A stretch of DNA of 64,000 nucleotides. Source: Ianthella basta (Eukaryota > Porifera > Demospongiae > Verongiida > Ianthellidae). Location of the stretch: positions 9,795,143 to 9,859,142 of the forward strand of contig OZ025868.1 in the NCBI GenBank assembly GCA_964019415.1. The letters are read 5' to 3'. The notes beneath the pieces are model-generated. The model ran no database searches and was not told the origin of the DNA. It saw nothing but the letters and a program-made list of their open reading frames with translations. Made by a program: the position numbers and the translations under genes. Numbering within the stretch: position 1 is the first letter of the stretch; the number at the start of each line of letters is the position of its first letter. Below are positions 1-10,880 of this stretch, one piece after another.

Positions 1-505
1 TGCTAGGCTGCTGAATCGAATCTGAAGGAGGACTACGTGAACAAATGTAGCCAAAGCGTTCAATTGTGTCATTACAAAATGGTGCCTCTCACTTAGCAAC
101 GTCTCTCAAAGGCCCAAAAACATTCATTTTTGTGAAACTTGCTCAGAGAGGTTTCTAATCTACAAAAGAATACAGCCAGTTGGTAAACTATGGTAAAGGT
201 TTCCTTCTACTTGTAATGGTTCGTGCATTACTACTGTCAGAGAAGAAAAAGAAGAATAAGAAGACAACAAAATGCGGAAAATGTTGAGGTCGATTTCTGC
301 CAGAGCGGGCACTTTTGCTGGAAGGTAAGGTTAGTTCTGCACTGTATGTAACAAACACTTCCTCTTGGGTAGCCTTTTCCGCCGGGTTTCAGCCTTAAGT
401 ATGAATAGCGCTACTTTTCGTTTGTAATACAGCATACAAGCAACTACTGCCATCCCTACATAGACAGCACTACCATGCTATCTGATGTATTATCCTATGG
501 GAATA
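1..505 (+). repeat. Family A repeat copy (hairpin-ended)
   Basis: This stretch contains one copy of the most frequent dispersed repeat here. Its recognisable right part is the phrase tttgtaatacagcatacaa, then catccctacatagacagc, ending in a hairpin around agacagcactaccatgct. Other copies: 12.9-13.3, 26.8-27.3, 31.75-31.99, 50.2-50.6, 53.3-53.7 and 62.3-62.66 kb. No coding capacity was seen. A (TA)n tract follows at about 503-526. Confidence 0.7.
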
Positions 506-539
506 TATATATATATATATATATGGGATACCGAAAATT

Positions 540-1930
540 TTCTACAACAAGTATTTTGAGTTAAAACTCGTGGGGCGCTGAGGCACCCCTGAACTTGAAC
601 TACTTGCTAGCAGTTTCCTCATGTATGTTCAGTAAATCAGATAGTTGGGGGTACAGCATTGTTGTTGGCCTGAAAGATACATCAAGATACAATAGACTGT
701 TGGGTTTGCAAGAGTTTCAAGTCTCCAGAGCAGCCAGTCACCCAGTGAAAGCACCCCTACCAAACTGTCAAATGTTGCTAACTGCTTTTTGATCTATATG
801 ACATTCTGAATGAGAATGTAATTGTTAATTTGTGCCAGGAGGAGTGTGCTAGCTGTAAGGCTACCCTCTGATGACCTTAGGAGCGAATCTTGGCTAGATA
901 TATATGCCATGATTCGCTGGTTTGCCATTATTGGCCAACAGGCCCTTAGACTTCTGTTGTATTTGAGGCTGTAGCTTGCAGGAGAACAGTTCAGTAAGCT
1001 TCCTACTACAATACTATTACTTAAACATGTTCTAGAATAACTTTGCGTTCTTTGGATACACAGCGAAATAAAAAGAAAGATGATTTTGAGCCTAGCAAAC
1101 AGAGTATCACTCTATTAACACATGTTCATGACCATATTTCATTCGATTTAAAGATGGCGAAATGCCATTAGAGTTGATTTAAAGCTTTGTAAAGAATGAC
1201 ATGAGCACCGCCATTTGCAATGACAGAAATATACATACATATATATGAACATGAAGCCATACGAATACCTAAAAGTGAAAACAATATAGGGGCACCAAAA
1301 ATAGCAAGGATATAGCAAGGATATCTCTACATGCAGGAGAATATGAAAAGATAAAATGGGGTATGAGCAGCCTATATCTCTTTTCTCTTACATGCACTCC
1401 AAGCTGTCTTTGGGTTTGCTGTTGTCGTCAATACATTAAAAGAAACTTATCCATGGCCTTCAAGTGTTCCTCAACGCCGAAGTTTGGCTAGTTTCACCAA
1501 AGGGCCCAAATACATAAATTAGCCATTTTTATCAGGCACATACCTACGTAGAAGTCATGAGTGTGGTGTCTGATATAACCACAGTTTTACCACCGCAATC
1601 TCCCGCATTATATAAACAAACATACATACAAATAAACCACTGGAAGCAAAACACAAAGCAATACTACAAAATAGGCACGTCAGCCCCTAAAATCAATCCA
1701 ATCAAAGTAACCAGCATATTTCTTACCACTAGTCACACATATCGTGTTATGTGAATGACCTCTGGTTTTAGATCATAAATTAGGAAACACAACTGCTTCA
1801 GTAAATATACAGGATTCACTTTGGGTTCATTCCGAGAATTGAACCCAGATTGAGGGTGCTTATATGAAAGGGTGGCTAAAATTACACCTGCTTCATAACC
1901 ATACTGATGCAGTGTACACTTACACATAAA
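540..1930. other. No gene seen; repeat relics and receptor 3' flank
   Basis: 541-620 holds repeat family G (acaagtattttgagtt with an inverted partner), also seen at 30.80-30.86 and 41.85-41.93 kb. 1240-1295 holds a short relic (gaagccatacgaatacc to acaatataggggc) that recurs at 29.88, 40.15 and 58.44 kb. The short open frames here show no domain. The 3' UTR of the receptor gene should begin at 1931 and run leftward. Confidence 0.5.
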
Positions 1931-1931
1931 T

Positions 1932-2033
1932 TTAAGCTAGCTGCACTCCTGTATACTCCACATCATCCATTTTCTTGGGCTTCTTCACAGTGTTTTCATT
2001 TTCCTTGCTGAAGGTGGGTGTTACATACATCAA
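1932..2033 (-). CDS. Receptor terminal exon: tail with ITIM-like motif and stop
   Basis: The acceptor is ctttcag. It encodes 33 residues and a TAA, in phase 0. It starts LMYVTPTFSKEN, passes through the basic segment KKPKKMDD and ends VEYTGVQLA. The motif V-E-Y-T-G-V matches the immunoreceptor tyrosine-based inhibitory consensus (I/V/L/S)xYxx(I/V/L). In known receptors, phosphorylated ITIMs recruit SH2 phosphatases, so an inhibitory or signalling role is inferred, not shown. LMYVTP is a second tyrosine site without the +3 aliphatic residue. No clear polyadenylation signal was recognised downstream. Confidence 0.75.
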   Translation of the reverse strand: MMYVTPTFSKENENTVKKPKKMDDVEYTGVQLA

Positions 2034-2160
2034 CTGAAAGCAGGGAAAGTTATTTAGTAGCAACTAATAAGAATGTAGAACAGTCTGTTTAGAGTGAATT
2101 TCTATTCTATCTGTGAAAGCTATGCAATGGTACAGTAGATTGCAATACAAGAACCCCAAC

Positions 2161-2224
2161 CTCATCTTTCTTTGTTTCCTCCTTCTTGTTTCGTACAATC
2201 TCAGGATCAGCATACTCAGTCATC
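2161..2224 (-). CDS. Receptor exon: cytoplasmic tail, first part
   Basis: A 64-nt exon between an acceptor ctacccctttag and a donor GAG|GTTGGG. It reads one base plus 21 codons, starting MTEYADPEIV and ending in a charged run KKEETKKDE. The tyrosine in TEYADP could be a phosphorylation and SH2-docking site. It resembles the ITSM form TxYxx(V/I) but has Pro at the last position. The charged composition is typical of a cytosolic tail. It joins the TM exon in phase 2 and the terminal exon in phase 0. Confidence 0.65.
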
Positions 2225-2394
2225 CTAAAGGGGTAGAAAGAGAGCAAATAGCAGCAACTTTGAATAATTGTGAAGCATGTACACAGGAGGCTTACTCTGA
2301 TGATCCACTGCGTGTGGTGCCTGACAAATTGGCAAAGAAGGAAGCAAAGACTGATTATATCATAAAGTGCAATATTATGTACTTTCCAAAGCAC

Positions 2395-2491
2395 CTACTT
2401 TTCTTCTTCTTGTAGACAACAAGAACAACGACAATGACAGCCAGTATTATAGGTAGAGGCACAACAATCAGGACAATCCACCATAGATTAT
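2395..2491 (-). CDS. Receptor exon: transmembrane helix and stop-transfer
   Basis: The acceptor is ttatttctcttag and the preferred donor AG|GTGCTTT. Translated in phase 1, it begins NLWWIVLIVVPLPI and continues with about 25 uninterrupted hydrophobic residues ending VVLVVY. KKKKS follows as a basic stop-transfer signal, giving a type I topology with the FN3 domain outside. The alternative GTAGGT donor three bases earlier would put the next exon out of frame and into an early stop, so the GTGCTT donor is chosen. The exon is 97 nt, entering in phase 1 and leaving in phase 2. Confidence 0.8.
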
Positions 2492-2619
2492 CTAAGAGAA
2501 ATAAAGCAATAAAAAGCACATTCAAAGCCATTTACTATAACTTAAGAATATAACACAGAGGATCACTGCTATTATACATTTGATTGAGCAGATATATAGC
2601 AGATCAATCAACTGAGGCC

Positions 2620-3150
2620 ATTCGCACGAGACTACAATATGATACATGTCACAAGTTATTCCCACCCAATTGCGGTCGTGCCGCATATGTTTCCGCAAAG
2701 CTCCTCATGGCAGATTACCAACGTCGGTGAGCCCTCCGCAAAGCTCCGCATGGAAGATCACCAACATTGACAAGCCTTCCATGGAACCGTAGCAGACTGT
2801 AGCGGAGTCGTCACAGAGGGTCGCGGAGCGCTCTTAGGATAGCTACAAAACGTTCGTAAGCTATTTGTGGTACTTTATGCACAGATTTGCCACGAAGCCT
2901 TCAGAAACTACATTCGTACCACAGCGATTCACTCTCGCTCCATTGTGAGAGCAGTTCCCACGAGGTGAATGTGTCAGAATAGTTGTGGTCACCACAATGT
3001 TTGTTTAACCGTTGTCAATGTTTATTTAACGGTACGAAAGGTCACGTAGTATGCACTTCATGCATAAAGACATTGTACGTTCTTTTACCATACCAATAGC
3101 AATGATAATTATACATAACTGAAACATCACAAGCAGCAAGAAGCACAACA
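2620..3150. repeat. Dispersed repeat with gtcacaagttatt end; no gene
   Basis: The end sequence atgtcacaagttattcc recurs inverted at 8035-8060, and a relative (tgtcacaagaaactta) bounds an element at 18200-18690. Internally there are near-duplicate segments, ccgcaaagctcc(t/g)catgg. It looks non-coding. Confidence 0.35.
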
Positions 3151-3164
3151 TTGCCAGTATTGGT

Positions 3165-4951
3165 TCAATGTCCTGAAGGGCGTCCCTCCTCTTTCACTAC
3201 AATCGGCATAACCTTCTGTAGATGGTTGATGTACTTGGTGCAGGTCTCACTGGTCATCTTCTTCCAATACAAAGCAATTCCAGCTTTCAACTGTGGCAGG
3301 GATCTTGGTTTCACCTTGTCACGGATGAAGGTCTTCATTGAACCCCACACCAATAGGCCTTATGCACGTTTACCATTTCAGGAAATGATGACTGTGCAAT
3401 TTTACCCTGTCGGGTGTTGGTGCGTATTTAGAAGATGGAGTACAAGTAGTGGAGAGCGATTTTTAGCCAGTGCGTCGTTAAAAGGAAGACAACCAAATGA
3501 CCTTACCGTGCCTGAACTAAATAGGTGGCTGTCCTGTCGTGGTGGGTCTCTTCGTAGCCTGAGGGTGATCTTGTGAAGCGGTGAGTTCGGTAGCACACTG
3601 AGCTAAAGTAGCGCATGGGCAGGACTCCGAGTGGAGTGGTGTTTCGACACAGCGCACACAGCCTGCATTCGATAGAATAGCTTCTGACTTTGTTCCCAGC
3701 TAGCGCAGGAGTCCAACTGACGAGGGACAAAGTGAGAGGCTGCTCTTTCGCGTACGGGAGGAAGGTGATACGAAGTGCGAAAGTGAACCCTGTGCTACGT
3801 AGCTACGTATGAGGCTAGTAGCGAGCTCAAGAAAGCCTAGTCAGATGACAGTGTACAACAACACAGTGTGTGTTGATCTTCTCCATTCTGAAAATGAAGT
3901 AATAGTAAGCAAATACCAGTGCACTACGTAGTAGTGAAGAGCATGTTACATGCAACAACATGAACCATGCACAAAGAGCTACGTAGCTATCACCTTCCAC
4001 CCGTACACGAAGGAGCAGCTTTTCACTTTGTCCCTCATCAGTTGGACTCCTGTGCTAGCTGGGGACAAAGTCAGAAGCAATTCTTTTGAAAGTAGGCTGC
4101 GCGCGCTGTGTGGAAGTCCCACTCAGCTCGGAGTCCAGCCCGTGCGCTACTTTAGCTCAATGTGCTACTGAACTTCCTGCTTCACAAGATCACCCTTCAG
4201 GCCATGAAGAGACCAACCACGACAGAACAGTCACCTTTTCAGTTCAGGCATGGTAAGGTCATTTGACTGTCTTCCTTTGAACGATGCGCCAGCTAAAAAT
4301 TGCTCTCCACTACTTTGTACTCCATCTTCCAAATATGCACCAACACCCAACAGGGTAACATTGCACAATCGTTATTTCCAGAAATGAGAAACGTGCATAT
4401 TTGATAGGATTGAGGTCTGGGCTTTTGGCAGGACTCTTCCACCAGTGAATACTGTTCTTCTGAAAGAAATTCTGAATGAACCAGCTGGTGTGCTTTGGAT
4501 CATTATCTTGAAAGAGACGATGACCATTGGAATACTTCTCACATATGAATGGCACCAGAGAGGCTGACAGAATGTCAGCATACTTTGTGGCATTCATGAT
4601 TCCACTGAACATGACAATGTGGGTGGCACCTCGCTTGGATATACCTGCCCACACATGCACTTTTGGTGGGTGCTTGTGCCGATACTTCAGCTTCTGTGGT
4701 GTCTTTCTCTTCCTGAAGCGCTTTCTTCGGTGGCACTCCAACAGAAAGGTCGACTCATTGATGAAAATGACATCATCAAAAGCTTCATCTTCTATTAGCT
4801 TCTTGCACCACTCCAGTCTTTTTGCTGTGTAGGCATCACGAATTGCCTGGCAATATCTTGCTGTTGTGAATGTCCAACCAAGCTGATTGCGAAGTCTTGC
4901 TATGGTTTGTATCCCGTGCTGGGATACAAACACATTGAATTGAGGGTGCAT
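3165..4951 (-). pseudogene. Tc1-like DDE transposase, split and mutated
   Basis: The minus strand encodes most of a Tc1/mariner transposase in two pieces. The first piece (4951 to about 4400) carries YCQAIRDAYTAKRLEW, VIFINESTF, KVHVWAGISKRGATHIV, FQDNDPKHTSWF and SPDLNPI. The second (3353-3165) carries the usual C-terminus, VWGSMKTFIRDKVKPRS followed by TKYINHLQKVMP. Between the pieces a 1-kb foldback element has inserted at the third catalytic position. The first catalytic Asp (normally (S/T)DES) reads INES here, and the expected Glu after NPI is lost, so the protein is dead. The transposase would cut and paste DNA at TA sites. Tc1 transposases are usually about 340 residues, and the N-terminal HTH is not clear in this copy. 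Confidence 0.85.
3361..4399. mobile_element. 1-kb foldback (long-TIR) MITE inserted in Tc1
   Basis: The ends are tatgcacgttt and aaacgtgcata. The arms (about 3361-3790 and 3987-4399) are inverted copies of one another over nearly 400 bp, for example gacaaagtgagaggctgctc against gagcagcttttcactttgtc. They are separated by a roughly 200-bp unique spacer. There is no coding capacity. It separates the NPI motif of the Tc1 transposase from the VWGSM segment, so it inserted after the transposase copy. Confidence 0.8.
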
Positions 4952-4984
4952 GGGAAGAAATTCAATGGCATGCCCTTAGGCAAG

Positions 4985-5520
4985 TTACATTTGCTTGCTG
5001 CAGCGTGCACTCCAATGGCGGTGGTGCAGGTTCTGACTGGCTGTAACTTGCGCTGGTGGTCTTTTTCTTCAGCCATTGAGCGCATTTACTTTCTGGCACA
5101 TCGTGGTGCGAATGGTGCGTGTACTGGCCCGGGGCCACTGTAACTTGCACTGGTGGTCTTTTTCTATGACCAACTAGCGCAAATACTCTACTGGCACATG
5201 TGGTGGTGGCTACTGTAACTTGCACTGGTGGTCTTTTTCTGTAACCAACTGGCGCAGATACTCTACTGGCACAGGTGGTGGTGGCTGCGATATTGTAACC
5301 TGCACCGTGTGGTGGTGGTGGCGGTCATTTTCATCTAGGAATGCATGTGGTGGTCGTAATATTGTAACTTGCACTGTGTGGTGGTGGTAGTAGTAGGTGG
5401 TAGCAGCGCCTGATGTGGTGGTCTGTTTTCTTGCAGCTGTAGCACATAATATACTACTCATTGCAACTTCCACTGTGGTGGTGGTGATGGTGGTTGTATT
5501 TATCTATTGGTGGTATAGTA
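4985..5520. repeat. Degenerate tandem repeat, gtaacttgcactggtggtct
   Basis: A 60-75 bp imperfect unit containing taacttgcactggtggtc, a ctactggcac box and a (gtg)n tract repeats about six times. The same unit occurs inverted at 22.94-23.69 kb, where it also abuts a Tc1 relic. Short open frames here (His/Thr rich) are by-products of the repeat. Confidence 0.7.
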
Positions 5521-5637
5521 GCTGAATATTGTGGCTGGATAGTTGTGAGCAAGTGTACATGTGGGTGCTGCTCTGCTCCAGCATAGCGGCAAATGCCTAC
5601 AAATTGGTGTCACAATGTGATTGTTTAAAACATCGCC

Positions 5638-5980
5638 TCCATTTTGTGACTAATTAAGCAATCCTGCTAATGACATGAGCAAATTGGCCATCTAACTATG
5701 TCCACTTAGTATCACGACTTAGTAGGGCTGGGTTGGTGGGATATGCAATGAACCTCACTTTTCTTGGCCATTTTGCAACTAATTAAGAAATCCTGCTAAT
5801 GGCATGAACAGTTGCATTATTTGGCTAGGTCTACCAAGTGTCATGAGTGAGCGGGCCTGGCTGGTTGAATAAATCATACACCTCGCATATGTCGGCCATT
5901 TTGAGACTAATTAAGAAATCCTGCTAATAACATAGGAAGGTGGACCACTTGGACGTGTCCACCAAGTTTCACATCTCAAC
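5638..5980. repeat. 128-bp tandem repeat, three copies
   Basis: The phrase ccattttg..actaattaag.aatcctgctaat starts near 5639, 5768 and 5896, spacings of 129 and 128 bp. Each unit is followed by a related box with ccacttagtatcac, ctaccaagtgtcatg or ccaccaagtttcac. Non-coding. Confidence 0.75.
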
Positions 5981-6329
5981 GAGCCCAGTTGCATTAATAT
6001 ACAAGATACCACTGTGCATCAATATAAATGTGCCATACATTAAGTGTTTTCATATGTGCATTTATATTAGCATTCTGCAGGCTGCTTGTAGAAGAATGAA
6101 GACTTAATTAAAAATTCCGTCTCATTTAAAAGTCTTAAAATCTCCCATACTTCAAAGCCATACCTAGCACATGTTCATGAGGGCCACCAATCCCCCTGGG
6201 AGCTATTGATCTATTGCTTTATATATTTATATTATTTACTTTAGATTAGTGGTGTATATTATAACTTGCACTGTATAGATAGGATACATTTAGTGAAGTG
6301 AGGGCTTCTCAGCTGGCTCAGGCATCAGA

Positions 6330-6425
6330 AAGGGGTGGTTCTCTAATACCAGCTTCACAACAGGGTTGAAAACCTTGCCGACGTTTCGACCAGATGCTCT
6401 GGTCTTCTTTCAGGATACATTTATT
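6330..6425 (-). mobile_element. Penelope-like pLTR fragment with decayed hammerhead
   Basis: It carries the shared sequence ggttctctaataccagcttc and then the minus-strand ribozyme-like core. The conserved CTGAAGA box is broken by one extra base (CTGAAAGA), so this copy is probably inactive. It is a solo fragment without an inverted partner. Confidence 0.6.
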
Positions 6426-6692
6426 TGGATTTCAGCCAATCAGACACGTATGTATAACTGTTCGCTGTTACACTTTGGTCCGCCAATATTTACATCGCTG
6501 GTGGATCAAAGTGTAATATCATACAGTACACACACAAATCTGATTGGATGATCTGTCCAACCGAATTATCTCACACCTCGCATGTGGTGTGTATATAACG
6601 TGTTTGGTGCTGTATATGTTCAGCATCATACGAGATTTCCTGGTTCAGAGATACAAGAGCGTTTCAAGCACAGTAGACACAGTTGGAGAGAA

Positions 6693-7628
6693 ATGGAGAA
6701 GATCCTTGTACAATGGAGTGACAGCAGATCTAAGGGAACAACAACCTCTCTGGTGAAAAAGAGTGCAATCAAGCAAGGGACGATTGTGCTGTCGCTTGGG
6801 GGAAGGGAAAGAAGTGCTACAACGCTAAAGTTGTCAGCATTAGCAGCGCTCAGACACCAGCAACACTTGCAGTTATTCAGGAAGAAGAAGAGCCATTTAC
6901 ATTTGAACTGGCAGCTCCAGCGCAGACGCCCAAGTCTTTCGCTGACAACCACGGTGCTCTGCAAAGTACCGTGGCACTCCAAGTTGCTCGACAGTTGCTA
7001 GACAAGTTTGATTGCCTCCTTGATGTCGTTTTAGGCATTGAAGCTCGCTTGCTAGCTCGAATCCAGTTGCTAGAGGAGAAGGTTATTGAGATTTGTGCTA
7101 CCTACAAGTGTCCCTTGCCACTTCCACTGGTATCTGCCTTGCCGCCTCCACCACCAGAGATGCTTTCACCACAGTCGTTTGGATCTATTCTTGAATATGA
7201 CCCTATTCCTATGCCCCTACAGTCCCCCCCCCCCCCCCCGCACAGCTCCACAGGACATTACTGTGAGGACCAATGTGGCTGGAGCCCCAGAATTTATCAT
7301 ACCTCTGGAGGATGTCGCCGTTGCAGTGCAGGGTTGCAAGTCAAGGAGGAATCTAGCTGCCAGATTGGCAATGGCGGTGTTCCTGCCACACAAGAGAGCA
7401 GGGAGCAACTGCAGAGGAGTCCTGGGCAAGACCACACTAAACAGCCTTAAAGTTAAAGCAATTTACTCCACAAGCTTGCAGCACTTTCCGCTTCATCGCC
7501 TCGAGACAAAGGTTACGGCAGACAAGGACATGCGCAACGCAATTGATGAGATTTGCCGAAAGACAAAGAGAGGAGCGGTGTCAGGAATACAATTGCAAGA
7601 CAATTGCACCAACACGTGCAGTTGCTAA
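6693..7628 (+). pseudogene. BEN-domain protein, intronless, two frameshifts
   Basis: It starts at an ATG with MEKILVQWSDSRSKGT and VKKSAIKQG. Near 6780-6795 the frame shifts to DDCAVAWGKGKKCYNAKVV, a Tudor-like beta segment often found at the N-terminus of animal BEN proteins. A coiled-coil-like helix (LLARIQLLEEKVIEI) and a Pro-rich linker follow. A run of 16 C at 7224-7239 then shifts the frame back. The C-terminal 75 residues fit a BEN domain: FLPHKRAGSNCRGVLGKTTL, SLKVKAIYSTSLQHFP and MRNAIDEICRKTKR, then a stop at 7628. BEN domains bind DNA or chromatin. The two shifts compensate, so the C-run could be a sequencing slip, but the first shift has no such excuse. It may be a retrocopy or a transposon-borne gene, and it lies antisense inside a receptor intron. 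Confidence 0.62.
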
Positions 7629-7629
7629 C

Positions 7630-8780
7630 ACATTCTTGTATTCCTGACACTTTTTGTATTACTGCCTTGTTCTTAGTATTGTCGACATTTTTACGTATCT
7701 TGTAGCAAGCCTTGTTCTTGTTTACTGCCTTGTTCTGCTCTTGTATTTGCTTACTATTGTTAATCCAGTTGTTGCAAGCGTATACCTTACTCTTACGAAC
7801 CTAGGTAAGGATTCGTTCAATAAGTGCATACGTATGTAAGTATATACTGGCCTTGGCTCGGCTCACTAGAGTTCTCCGCACAGAGCACAGACGTTCACAG
7901 ACAGAGCACAGACGTTGGCAGACAGAATAAGGTCGTTCGCAGACAGGGTACAGGCAGGGCACAGGCGATTCACGATTAGCCGCTCAGCTATTTACCGAAA
8001 TCGTCGCAATCTTCCGCCGACTTCGTCAGAATTTGGGGAATAACTTGTGACATGTTCCATATATGCTTTAACTTTCGCATGGTGAAACTTTTGCGGTTTT
8101 CGTGGATCAGCAGCCATCCGCATAGTTTCATCCATGAAAACTTATACACGGCTTTAGCTAGTCAGACCCTGCAACCATCTTATTATAATGGAGCTAGGCC
8201 AATTTTTGTTCACACTAATGTCCAAAACCGACCCGAGGATTAGCAGCAAACGCGGTCCTAATGTCGAAGCGCTATCTGGAGGGTGACCTCGACGAAGTTG
8301 TCTATGAAAGCTTGCGAAATGAAGGTTTTGCGCCGACTCGACATACGTTACTATGGGATACCTTCTTTGCTTAAGGAAGAAAGCAAAGCAGATTACGGAA
8401 TTTGCAGTGAATTCTTTTGTTAATAAACTCCTCCTGGGGAGATGGTGTGACGACTTCTTTGCTATCGTTATAGCACAGAGTAGAAGGCTGTGGGTGACAT
8501 AAACTATATAGTGAAAAGCGTTGTCTTGCACAAGGGAAAGCGCCTTGATGGCGAAAGGATGGGCTCAAGTTATCTGGATTATACGCTTGCACAATGAGCC
8601 CATGGCGTCATTGCAATCATTTTTCCTACAATGTAATTTGCAACCACTGTAATGTGAATTTGCCGAACATTATGGGCAACACCAGACTAACCAAGAAATC
8701 AAGACATTCAGGGATGAGGAGAGCTCCTAGGAACAGTCGCCAACTGTAAGAACTCCAAGACCATCACTTAACCTTCAGTC
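7630..8780. other. No gene seen; short repeat relics
   Basis: 7870-7965 contains an imperfect repeat of (ca)gacagagcacagacgtt. 8035-8070 contains the gtgacatgttcca end shared with 2.64 kb. A 125-residue minus frame at 8154-8531 shows no recognisable domain and no splice context. I see no gene. Confidence 0.4.
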
Positions 8781-9065
8781 ATAAAAGTCAGCTCCAGGGG
8801 AAACCCAGGAGCCAGCTTAAGGGGAGTCAGCTCAAAGGACCAACATGGAGTCAGCTTAAGGAGTCAGTTCTGTTTAATTTAGAGGGCGATACAAGACGCT
8901 TGACCTTACAGAGGGTGATCTGTGGTGGAAAGAAGACACATGCTCACTCCGGAGTCAACATCATGAGTTAGTTGAAGGGAACAACAAGAAATCAGCTCAA
9001 GCAAAGAACTGCACAAGTCAGCTCAAAGGAACAGCCAGGAGTCCGCTGCATGCCATTCTATAGCT
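8775..9065. repeat. Degenerate minisatellite, gtcagctcaaagga
   Basis: Short units built on (g)agtcagct(c/t)aa(a/g)gga recur about nine times with variable spacers. Non-coding. Confidence 0.6.
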
Positions 9066-10107
9066 AACTGCGACTACACAACGTCTATAGCTATCACTCA
9101 GTAGCCATTACTTGGTAGCCTGGTTTGCATCAGAAGTGCTGGCATCAGAAGCACCTGCATTGGGCGCCGGAGCAGAGGCTTCAGTGCCCTTCTCTGCTAG
9201 TGAAAGTAAACACAAAATTACGAATAAAGTGTGGACTGCGAAAGTTTAACCCAACAAAAGATAAAGTGTATACAGTAGTTTGCCCGTGTCTACAAGGATT
9301 TGCTATCATCACCGTCTACTGTTTACATAGATCCTGTTTCCATGGTAATGGGCACTTGAATACACTTGAATGCTGCTTCTAAACATCATAGACAACCCAT
9401 TGTACTTTTGTGGCGGGGTCTACTGTATGGCGCCAAATTTTCTATGAGCACAATTTTCGCAGATTTTGTGGATGAGTTTTCAACCACGAAAATTGCGCTT
9501 TTCAAAATTTGGGGGTATTCAGGTTATCTGGATCGTGTGCCATTCAGGTACCATGTCTCTCCTACACTATTTTAGCACAGTCAGCGTAGAGCAGAAGCTG
9601 CCAGACCCCCAAGGAGAGCTCGCTAGAGACATACTGTTGTCAGCAATCTCTGCAGCAAACACAAAAGTGAAGCGCATTCAGATTGAACAGCTGCCTACCA
9701 CAAAACTGAAGAGTCATTCGTGGGCTTTCAAATGTTAAGGTGCACAAAACTTCCAGTCCTCCCTCAGGCAAATCTTTGGAATAGCGCTTATACGCCATCA
9801 CATTGCACTTGATTGCACCACCCCGTAGAAGAAAAGGAAGCACACACACGATATCTTCTTCAGAATGTGACTGACTGTAACTGCTGACCTAGTGACTGCA
9901 ACAGCGAAAGGATCCTGACAGCTCTCTGGCTCCCTTTCACAATGCAGTTCCTCCCCAACAGCTGCTTCCCACACATCCTTGTGCAGATGATAGCCATCCA
10001 CCACCGCCACCATGCTGAAACGTTTGCTAGCTTACCATGTCCTTACGTTCCCTCCACAACCCGCTCCTTTGAAGCTTTTGGTTAAAGACACATCAATATC
10101 AAGGCTA

Positions 10108-10262
10108 GAAAGGGTTGGTTCTCTAATACCAGCTTCACAACAGGGTTGAAAACCTTGCCAACGTTTCGACCAGATGCTCTGGTCTTCTTCAGGGCGAAGA
10201 TGCAAGTTTTCAACCCTGTTGTGAAGCTGGTATTAGAGAACCAACCCTTTCTGATGCCTTGT
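10108..10262. mobile_element. Penelope-like inverted pLTR pair
   Basis: The left arm agaaagggttggttctctaa to ggcgaagatgcaag is followed directly by an inverted right arm, ttttcaaccctgttgtgaag to caaccctttctgatgcc. The right arm lacks the ribozyme core. No open reading frame is present. It is a small non-autonomous derivative of the element at 45.3-47.8 kb. Confidence 0.75.
10153..10201 (-). ncRNA. Hammerhead ribozyme motif, family 1
   Basis: On the minus strand the order is GCC, CTGAAGA, a bulged A, stem II GACCAG-agcat-CTGGTC, then GAAAC, GTT and GGC. This matches the hammerhead core CUGANGA...GAAA with NUH before the cleavage point. Stem I pairs GCC with GGC. Stem III would be only the ACGT-like step, as in the short-stem-III hammerheads known from Penelope-like elements, which act as dimers. 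Confidence 0.65.
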
Positions 10263-10880
10263 TAATAACAAACACTTTAATATAAAAGTCACTAGACTCT
10301 GATATCCGTGAAAATTATTTCCGCGAAAACTTGTGGAAGGTCAATCTGCAAAAATTGTGCTCCTCGAAAATTTGGCAACATACAGTAATTCTATGCAGTC
10401 ATGCCTCATTTTGAAGTGCAGTATTTGCGGCCATGCTCTAAATGCTTCTAACCATGCCTAACTACCTAACTAACCATGACACATTAATGACTAATTTATA
10501 TGTGAGGCAACATTATTAAATAATGGTACACTTATATATAGATAATGCGACTCAATTGCTAAACGAGAAAGTCACAATCAGCTGTGATTACTATTGCACA
10601 GTGTGGTAACCGAGGTGATTCCGCACACTATAGTTGACCACGACACTAGGACTCGTGCAAACACAACCAATCAATCAGTGACCATAATACAAGGCAACAA
10701 GCAAAAGGTAAATAAGACTAACGACCTAAACAGGGTACACTCAAGCCAAAAACAAGTGGCTACACTGCGCATGCGTAAAGAGCACGTGACAATAAACATA
10801 GACCCGATTACATCTTATTGGAGAGCAACAATGTGTAATCGGGCTCATGATAATATCTATTCAGGTTCAGTGTGATTTAA

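Larger units (their letters stand above)
9423..10385. mobile_element. TA-flanked MITE with ctgtatg TIRs
   Basis: The left end TA-ctgtatggcgccaaatttt matches the inverted right end ttggcaacatacag-TA. Similarity continues through agcacaatttt(c/t)gcagatt for about 70 bp. The TA target and ends suggest the Tc1/mariner superfamily. A related element is at 40336-41055. It carries no transposase. A hammerhead palindrome (about 10108-10262) has inserted inside it. Confidence 0.75.

Noticed and set aside
2107..2415. Overlapping 95- and 100-codon frames on both strands
   Set aside because: They run through introns; the supported coding parts are the two short minus-strand receptor exons inside.
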